This document shows positions 1 through 10,000 of a DNA stretch of 64,000 bases, piece by piece (the stretch's first letter is position 1; every line of letters starts with the position of its first letter). The translations under genes were made by a program, and so were the position numbers. The notes under the pieces are model-generated. The model ran no database searches. It worked only from the letters and a program-made list of their open reading frames with translations, and was not told where the DNA came from. The stretch comes from an uncultured Saprospiraceae bacterium (GTDB lineage: Bacteria; Bacteroidota; Bacteroidia; Chitinophagales; Saprospiraceae): NCBI GenBank assembly GCA_937959115.1, contig CALGAW010000025.1, positions 1-64,000 on the forward strand, written 5' to 3'.

Positions 1-3000
1 GCACTGCAATCATCAGAAGCTGCTGCAGGATCCGTCCCATTCGTACATTCTGTGTAATTATCAACGCCTCCCGCATCACAATCAAGACTTGACATTGGAT
101 GTGCGGGATCACCATTGATGATTGCACAAACATCCTCTCCCGTTGCAATTGCGCCTAGACAGTCATCTGTCGGATCTCCCGGATCACCACCATTTGCGCA
201 CTCAGTTCCGTTATCAATTCCTCCATTATCACAATCCTGCGAAGCGTATGGACTATTCGGATCAAATGCAATGATTGTGCAGATATCAATTCCCGTCTCG
301 AGTGCTGCTAAGCAGTCATCTCCTGGATCATTAGGATTTGTACCTGCTACACATTCAACGTGATTCGAGATACCACCATTGTCACAATCTAACGATGATA
401 ATGGGTGTGTTGGATCACTACAAATCAACAAACAAACATCAATCTCTCCAGCTATTGCTACTTGACAATCATCTGATGGAATGCCTGGATCACCATTGTT
501 CATGCATTCAATGTAGTTTGGAACGCCACCATTATCACAATCCAAATCAGCTAATGGATGATTAGGATCGCCATCGATCAATACGCAGATGTCTAATCCG
601 CAACCTAAGGCAGCTTCACACTCATCTGAGGCATCTTCTGGATTATAACCATACAAGCATTCATTTATATTCGGTACACCACCATTATCGCAGTCTAGCG
701 TGGCAAGAGGATGATACGTTCCATCAGGATTGATCAAGATAGCACAAAGATCAATATCACCATCTATTGCCGCTTGGCAGTCATCACTAGGATCTAGAGG
801 ATCGTCTCCTGTATAGCATTCATCAATATTTGGAACACCACCATCATCACAATCAAGGGTAGCCAATGGATGCGTTGGATCGCCTCCAATTACAATACAA
901 ATATCAACATTGCCAGCAATAGCCATATCGCAGTCGTCACTTGCATCCCACGGATCTCCTCCGTTATCACATTCTGTTTGATTATCCACTCCACCATTGT
1001 CACAGTCTCCTGTAGCTAATGGGTGAGCTGGATCACCAGCCAGTATTGCACAAATATCCTCTGAACCACCTAGTTCATCACAAGGATTGTCTGCTGTACA
1101 ATATACATCATCACTCGGTTCATTCGGATCACCACCAGTGTTACATTCAATGATATTGATGATGCCACCATTATCACAATCTTGAGTTGCTAGTGGGTGC
1201 GTTGGATCAGCCAATACAATTGCACAGATGTCCATTTCTGCTAGGATAATCGTTTCGCAGTCATCGCTAGGATCAAGTGGATCTTGGCCATGGTAGCATT
1301 CTTTAATGTTCATTGCGCCACCACTATCACAATCCGCTGTAGCCAATGGGTGATTTGGATCTGCATTGATCAAAGCACACAGATCAATCTCCTCATCCAA
1401 CACGGTCTGACAATCGTCAATTGGATCGCTTGGATCTTCTCCGCTGATACACTCTGTAAAGTTCATGATACCGCCGTTATCACAATCAAGGCTTGCCCAT
1501 GGATGTGATGGATCTCCATTAATGATCGCACAAATATCCACGTCTCCAACTATTGCTGCTTGGCAATCGTCTGCTGGATCGTTTGGATCAGCTCCGTTAT
1601 CACATTCTACATTATTAGCAATGCCACCATTATCACAGTCAAGTGTTGCCAAAGGATGTGTTGGATTGCCATTGATCATCACACAAATATCAAGATTCCC
1701 ATCTATTGCGGATTGGCAATCGTCTGTTGGATCAAATGGATCTTCCCCAGTATTACATTCATCAATATTAGAAACACCACCATTATCACAATCAGCAGTT
1801 GCTAACGGATTGTCTGGGTTGTTAATTATGAAAATACAAGCATTTGAATATTCCAATTCTAAAATAGTACAATCATCTGCAGGATCGTTTGGATCACCAC
1901 CGTTGTCGCACTCTGTTTGGTTATTCATTCCTCCTTCATCGCAATCTTCAGTGGCTAAAGGATGGTTTGGATTGCCTGCTAGAACAACACAAATATCCAT
2001 ACCATTATTCCCTACTGTTTCACAAGGATCACAAGCTTGATCATCAACTGGATCGGAAGGATCACCACCAACAAGGCACTCATCTCCATTACTCATTCCT
2101 CCATGATCACAATCCATTGTCGACCAATTCGGATTATTTACAAGCATAGCACAAATGTCCATGTTGACATCAACTGCTGGATAACAATCATCCGTAGGAT
2201 CACTGGGATTTCCACTATTCATACATTCATGATAATTGGAAACACCTCCATTATCACAATCCGCATTGGCTAATGGATGTGTAGGATCTGCTCCAATAAG
2301 TATACAAATATTTAATCCGCCATTGAGTGCAGTATCACAATCGTCCACTGGGTCACTTGGGTTCCCACCATTGTTACATTCATCAATGTTTGAAACACCA
2401 CCGTTATCACAATCCTGTGGTCCTAGAGGATTATCAGGATCTGCAGTAAGGATTGCGCAAACATCCACATCACCACTAGTAACGAGATCACATTCATCAT
2501 CAGGATCATTTGGATCGTTACCATTGGTACATTCTACTAAATTAATAATACCACCTTCATCACAATCTAATGTTCCAAGTGGATGTCTTGGATCTTGACT
2601 TAGGATCAAGCAAATATCTAGAGTACCAGACGAAGCATCATGACAAGGACAATTTCCATCATCAATCGGATCATTTGGATCATTGCCGGCAAGGCATTCA
2701 GTATAATTATCAACTCCACCATCGTCACAATCAAGCGTTGTCCAAGGATGATTCGGATTATTAGTGATCATTGTACAAATATCCATTCCTGCATCTGCTG
2801 CTGCGTGACAATCATCTGTTGGATCCGTTGGATTGCCACCGTTCTGACATTCTGTAATGTTATCAACGCCTCCATTATCACAATCCATTGTTGCCATTGT
2901 ACCTGTTGGATCATTAAGCACAATTGCACAAATATCCAAGCCATTATCCATCGCGGACTGGCAATCATCTGCTGGGTCTGTTGGATCTTCTCCACTGTTG

Positions 3001-6000
3001 CATTCATCAATGTTTGAAACCCCACCATTATCGCAATCAGCTTCTGCCAATGGACCAGTTGGATCAAGGATGACCATTGCACAGATATCAACACCTGCAT
3101 TAATGATCATTTCACAATCATCACTTTGATCTAATGGATTTCCACCATTATTACATTCGATACTGTTAATCGTTCCACCGCCATCACAATCCAATGTTCC
3201 GACAGGATGGTTAGGATCACTATTTAAGATCTCACAGACATCAATCACTCCGTTTTCAGCATCAACACAAGGATCGCTCGGACAAGATAAGTCATCACTT
3301 GGTTCGTTTGGATCCGTGCCATCCATACATTCTTCATAATTAGAAATACCTCCATGATCACAATCCATTGTTGCCCATGGGTGTGATGGGTCTGAAGTAA
3401 GCACTGCGCAAATAGCAACATTGATATCCGTCGCAGTATAGCAATCATCTGCTGGATCGGCAGGATCGCCACCATTCATACATTCATCATAATTGGAAAC
3501 ACCTCCATTATCACAATCTTGATTTCCAAGAGGGTGCATTGGGTCTGCCCCAATTAATATACAGATGTCTAATCCTTGGTCTATTGCAGATTGACAATCA
3601 TCTGCTGGATCCTCTGGATTTTCACTGCTGTTGCATTCATCCATGTTTGTCACACCGCCATTATCACAGTCCTGCGTTGCAAGTGGATTGTTAGGATCAG
3701 CACTGAGCAATAGGCAGACATCAATATTTCCAGCGATTAAAACATCACATTCATCTGAAGGATCTAATGGATCACCACCATCTTCACACTCTTCTGCATT
3801 CGTTAAACCACCTTCATCACAATCTAATGTTCCGATTGGATTCGTTGGATCAGCCGTTAGAATTGCACAAATATCTATGGTTCCCATTTCAGCATCATGA
3901 CAAGCGCAAGTTGGATCATCACTCGGATCGTTTGGATCAGTACCTACAATACATTCATCAATATTACTTACTCCTCCTTGATCACAGTCAAGCGTTGCCC
4001 ACGGATGATTGGGATTGAATACGCCGTCACCGTTTCCATCGAGGATGAGGCATATATCCATTCCAATTTCTGTAGCAGATTCACAATCATCTGTTGGATC
4101 ACTTGGATTACCTCCATTTGTACATTCATCATAATTAGAAACGCCTCCATCATCACAATCCATTGTTGCCAGTGGATGCGTTAGGTCTGCTCCTATTAAA
4201 ATGCAAATGTCAAGTCCACCATTGATGGCAGCATCGCAGTCATCACTTGGATCTGTTGGATCTGTGCCCGCATCACATTCATCTTGGTTGGTGACCCCAC
4301 CGTTATCACAATCAGCAGTAGCCAATGGATTACTAGGATCAGCATTTATAATTGTGCAGACATCTAGCGTTCCGTCATTGACTAAACTGCAATCATCGTT
4401 TGGATCATTTGGATCTGTACCATTCGCACATTCCGTTTGATTGAGCACACCACCACCGTCACAATCTACCGATGCTAATTCATGTCCTGGGTCTAGCACT
4501 AGGATTGCACAGATATCAATTGAACCATTTTCCGCTGCATCACAAGGATCACAAGTTTGGTCATCAATAGGATCATTAGGATCTCCACCTACCAGGCATT
4601 CATCCGCATTACTTACTCCTCCGTCATCACAATCAAGACTTGCCCATGGGTGAGTTGGATTCGCAGTGATCATAGTGCAAATATCCATCCCTGCATTTGA
4701 TGCTGCATGACAATCGTCTTCTGGCACAGTTGGATCACCTCCATTCTGGCATTCTACGATGTTGGTCACTCCCCCGTTATCACAGTCAAGTGTTGCCATC
4801 ATACCTGTAGGATCGCTGAGTACAATTGCACAAATATCTAACGCATTGTCAATCGCTGACTGACAGTCGTCTGTTGGATCGAACGGGTCTTCACTTGAAG
4901 TACATTCATGCATGTTGGTCACACCTCCATCATCACAATCGGCATCGGCTAATGGATGATCAGGATTAGTTGCCAAGACAATACAGAGGTCCATTCCAGT
5001 ATATTGCCATTGATCACAATCGTCATTAGGATCAAGAGGATCTCCGTTGTTACTGCATTCTACATGATTCATTACGCCACCATCGTCACAATCTAGCGTA
5101 CCAATTGCATGAGATGGATCGGCTGTTAATAGTGCACAAATATCAATTCCACCTGACATTGCTTCATCGCATAAACATTGAGGATCATCGCTTGGATCAG
5201 TTGGATCATTGCCAGTAATACATTCAGTGATATTAATCACTCCACCATCATCGCAATCAAGGGTTGCCCATGGATGATTATTGTCAAAGGTGCCATCTCC
5301 ATCTGGATCTAACATCATACAAATGTTCATTCCTGCATTTGCTGCTGCGTCGCAATCATCTGTAGGATCGCTTGGATCGCCACCATTGTTGCATTCAGTA
5401 ATATTATCAACGCCTCCCTCATCACAGTCCATCGTTGCCATTATTCCTGTTGGGTCTGCGAGCACAATAACACAGATGTTTAAACCTTCATCTAGCGCTG
5501 CTTGGCAGTCATCTGTTGGATCGAATGGGTCTTCACCATTGTTACATTCTACGTAATTCATCACACCACCATCATCACAATCCTGCGTAGCTAAAGGGTT
5601 TTGCGGATTATTCGCGATAAGCGTACAAATATCTACACTAGCATCTTCTGCAACAGCACAATCATCCATAGGATCTAAAGGATCGCCATTGTTATTGCAT
5701 TCTGTTTGGTTATCAATGCCTCCCTTATCACAATCAAGTGTTCCAAGCGGATTGGTTGGATCAGCTGCTAAAATGTCGCAAACATCAATTGTTCCTATTT
5801 CTGCATCATGGCAAGCGCAAGTGGGATCATCACTAGGATCGTTTGGATCTGTGCCTGCAATACATTCATCGATGTTTGAAACACCACCATCATCACAATC
5901 CAAGGTTGCCCACGGAATCGTTGGATCAAAGGTGCCATCTCCATCTGGATCAAGCAATGTACAAATATTCCATCCTGCAGTTGAAGCAGTATGGCAATCA

Positions 6001-7085
6001 TCGTTAGGATCGAGTGGATCGCCTCCGTTTTGACATTCTTCCATATTGGTTACCCCTCCGTTGTCACAGTCCATAGTTGATATGATTACCGTTGGATCGC
6101 TGAGGATGATTCCACAAATATCGATGTTATTATCTTCAGCAGCTTGGCAGTCGTCCATTGGGTCAAATGGGTCGTCTCCTGTGCTGCATTCATCTATATT
6201 ACTTACACCTCCATGATCACAATCTACATCGGCTAACGGATGGTTTGGATTTGCTGCAAGAACGATACAGATATCCATTCCTGTGAACTGCCATAGATCG
6301 CAATCATCGATTGGATCGAGTGGATCTCCCATGTTACTGCATTCTACATGATTCATGACACCACCGTTATCACAATCAAGTGTACCCATCGGATGCATTG
6401 GATCAGCAGCAAGTAAGGCACAAATATCGATTCCGCCATCCATTGCTTCTTCGCAAAGGCATTGCGGATCATCACTTGGGTCATTAGGATCATCTCCTGT
6501 TATACATTCTGTGATGTTGATCACACCACCTTGGTCACAATCAAGAGAAGCCCAAGGGTGCGATGAATCAAAGGTTCCATCTCCATCTGGGTCAAGCATT
6601 GTACAAATATCTACACCAACATTTGAAGCGACCTCACAGTCATCACTAGGATCACTGGGATCTCCTCCGTTTTCACATTCTGTAATGTTAATCACTCCTC
6701 CATCATCACAATCTTGATTCGCCATCATTCCCGTAGGATCGTTGAGCACAATTGCACAAATATTAATAGCATTATCAAGAGCAGATTGGCAGTCGTCAGT
6801 AGGATCAAAAGGATCTTCTCCGCTGTTGCATTCGTCTTGGTTCGAGACACCTCCATTATCACAATCAACTGTAGCGAGTGGATGGTTTGGGTTTGCCATT
6901 AGAATATCACAAAGGTTTTCTCCAGTATGCTGCCATAGGTCACAATCATCGCTAGGATCATTCGGGTCACCACCATTGGCACATTCAGTTGCATTGTCTA
7001 CTCCTCCATTGTCACAGTCCAGAGAACCGATTGGGCTCATTGGATTATTCATTAATTCTGCACAGATATCAAGTGCAGTTGGATC
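1..7085 (-). repeat. ~45 coding tandem repeats of ~153-175 bp, in a four-unit higher-order repeat
   Basis: The plus-strand string 'ccaccattatcacaatc' and close variants recurs about every 153-175 bp from ~67 to ~7003; I counted 45 occurrences. Each unit encodes ~51-58 residues with four cysteines (DC, EC, DDC, DIC). Variant units recur about every 640 bp. Long units with an extra Cys-rich linker lie near 2030, 2641, 3270, 3898, 4545, 5170, 5810 and 6455. Units with a WQ(Y/F/H)TG segment lie near 5007, 6283 and 6918. Units encoding DPDGDGTFD lie near 5290, 5940 and 6578. The array therefore grew partly by duplicating blocks of four units. Confidence 0.9.
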
Positions 7086-10000
7086 ATTAGGATCGAAACA
7101 GTCACAATCTGCAGGCGGTTCCATAATAGAGGTCATTAATGTTGCAGTACAGCCATTGCCATCTGTTACTGTAGCCATATAATTTCCTGCTGGTAAACCA
7201 GTTGCTGTTTGTGTTGTTTGTCCGTCGTTCCAGGTATAAGAATAAGGCAGAACACCTCCTTGTGCAAGGACACATATGCTTCCATCAGATTGACCATAGC
7301 AAGATACTTCGCAAGCCGCTCCGCATAAACCAACCATTAGAGGAGTTGGCTGGCTGATCATTACGGAGCAAATAGCACTACATCCACTGGCATCTGTAAC
7401 TGTGGAGGTATACATTCCAGCCATGAGGTTGGATATGAAGTAAGTGGTGTTTGATATTGCAGTTCCGTCTTTTTCCCATGCATAAGTATATGGGCCTGTG
7501 CCACCATTGACAGATACAGCGGCGGATCCGTTAGAGCCATTATGACAATCAACATCATTGCCATTTACAGTACAAGTAAGACCAGCAGAGGCATTAATTA
7601 CAAAGGAGGCGGTTTCACTGCATGAATTACAATTAGGGTTCATTGTCACTGTAACAGTATACGTACCAGACCCAAGACCTGATATGTTCGGGGTCGTAGC
7701 ACCGTTAGCGTTAGCGCTCCAATCATACACCGTTCCTCCGCAAACTACGGCGATGGACGGACCTCCAGAAACGGAAAGCGAAATACTTCCATTTTGGCCA
7801 CCTGCGCACAGTTCACTGTCCACTGTTCCTGTTATTATTATTGGAGGAGGTGGGGCAATTGTGTAAGAACCTGTAATCTCGCAATCATTACAATCTGTTA
7901 CAGTCACGGTATATGTTCCTATGGGAGCACTAAGAGTTTGTGAAGTGCTTCCATTACTCCATAGATATTCAAAACCATTGCACCCCGTTCCTATTGGTGG
8001 TCCTCCACCCCCAGGGGTAAGCTGAATTTGCCCTAAAGACATAAGATCACAAGAGGAGGCATCGAGAATTGTTGCTGAAAGCGTTAAGGCAGGTGGGTTT
8101 GTAAGCGTATAGGAGGCTGTAGCTGTGCACCCTTGACAATCTGAAACTGTAACCACGTAGGTTCCAGCTGTTAACCCAAATATGTTAGGACTAGTTGCTC
8201 CATTACTCCATAAAAAGGTGTTCGTATTCGAATTGCCTGAAGGGCCACAAATGTTCCCACCAGAAACGAATAAATCAATTCTTCCTGTACTATCATTGTT
8301 ACAACTTAATGGAGTTGGAAATCCTACTATGCTAATTGCTGCGGGCTCTGATATAATAAAGGATCGAGTCTCAGCACAGCCAAAACAATCTGAAACTGTA
8401 ACAGTATAAGTACCTGGAGTAAGATTGGAAAGATTCTGTGTTGTAGCATTATTGCTCCATAAATAAGAATATCCGGTGCATGTTGTTCCAATTAGAGTTC
8501 CTCCACTTGGAATAACTGAAATACTACCCTCTGCTCCACCATTACATGTTGTTGAAGTACTGTTTCCGCCGATACTTATTGCGACAGGCTCAGAAATGTT
8601 ATAAGATCTTACTATTGTGCATCTATTACAATCCGTTACTGTAACGGTGTATGCACCAGCTCCAATATTATTTAAATCCTGAGATGTTGCACCGGTACTC
8701 CAAAGATACGAGTAACCAGGGCATGGATTCGTTGGAAGTCCAGTTACTGTTCCACCTCCTGGGGTGATGTTTATATTACCGTTTGCCGCCATATTACAGG
8801 AAACATTACTAGTTATAGCTGTCAGAGTCAATGCAGGAGGTGTATTCAACATAAAGGAGGCGGTTGCGGTGCATCCTTTACAATCTGTAACTGTTACAGT
8901 ATATGTTCCTCCAGCTAACCCTGTTAAATTTTGCGTCGTTTCTCCATTACTCCATAGAAAGGTGCAATCAAGGTTCCCTCTAAGATTCCCTCCATTACCA
9001 CCACGACAGGTGTTTCCACCAGTAACAGTAAGATCTATTGTACCTGTGTCTTCACTAGCACAACTTGGATGATTAAGACTACCAGAAACCGTTAATACTG
9101 GTGGTTCTATTACTGTATATAACCTTGTACTGGAGCAACCATTGCAATCTGTTACAGTAACGGTATATGTTCCTGCCGTAAGATTACTAAGATTTTGTGT
9201 TGTAGCACCATTGCTCCATGAATAAGTGTATCCAGTGCAGGTTGTTCCTGTGAGCGTTCCTCCTGCAGGTAAAATGTTAACAGCACCGTCTGACCCACTA
9301 TTACAAGTTAAAGGTAAGCTAGAGCCTCCTATTGAAATAATAGTAGGTTGAGAAATAACATAGGATCTGACAATTGTACAACCATTACAATCTGTAACCG
9401 TTAAGGTATAGGTTCCGGGCCCTAGATTATTGAGATCTTGCGTTGTTGCATTGTTACTCCAACTGTAGGTATATCCAGCACAGGGAATATTTGGGGATCC
9501 TGAGGTTGTTCCTCCACCTGGGGTGGTATTTATACTTGCATTTGATGCACCGTTGCAAGAAACATTTGTTGTTGTAGCAGACAATGTCAATGCTGATGGC
9601 TGACCAATCGAATACGACCGTACAATTGTACAATCATTGCAGTCCGTAACTGTTACGGAATAATTCCCAGCTACTACATTCATAAGATTTTGAGTTGTTG
9701 CACCATTACTCCATAAGAAGGAATACCCCATGCAACCTGTCCCCATCGTTATGCCTCCTCCTGGTGTAATATTAACAATACCAGTAGAAGCGCCATTACA
9801 TGAGGCGTTTAAGGAAGATCCAGTTAGCGTTAGCGTTGGAGGTTGAGTGATCGTTGTATCACCCGTAGCTGAGCAGCCAGTAGCGTCAGTAATGGTTACA
9901 GCATAATTTCCAGGAGCAAGATTATTGATTGTTTGAGTATTAGCTCCGTTGCTCCAAACATAGGTAAATGGTCCACCGGTAGCACTATTAATGTTTGCTG

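Noticed and set aside
1-7085. Regular short repeats resembling a CRISPR array
   Set aside because: The period is 153-175 bp, the repeats are coding and imperfect, and the intervals are not unique spacers.
115-7182. Many plus-strand ORFs of 60-190 codons rich in Ser-Gln-Ser and Pro-Leu
   Set aside because: They are reverse-strand shadows of the tandem repeats in the giant adhesin gene; their repetitiveness follows from the real minus-strand frame.
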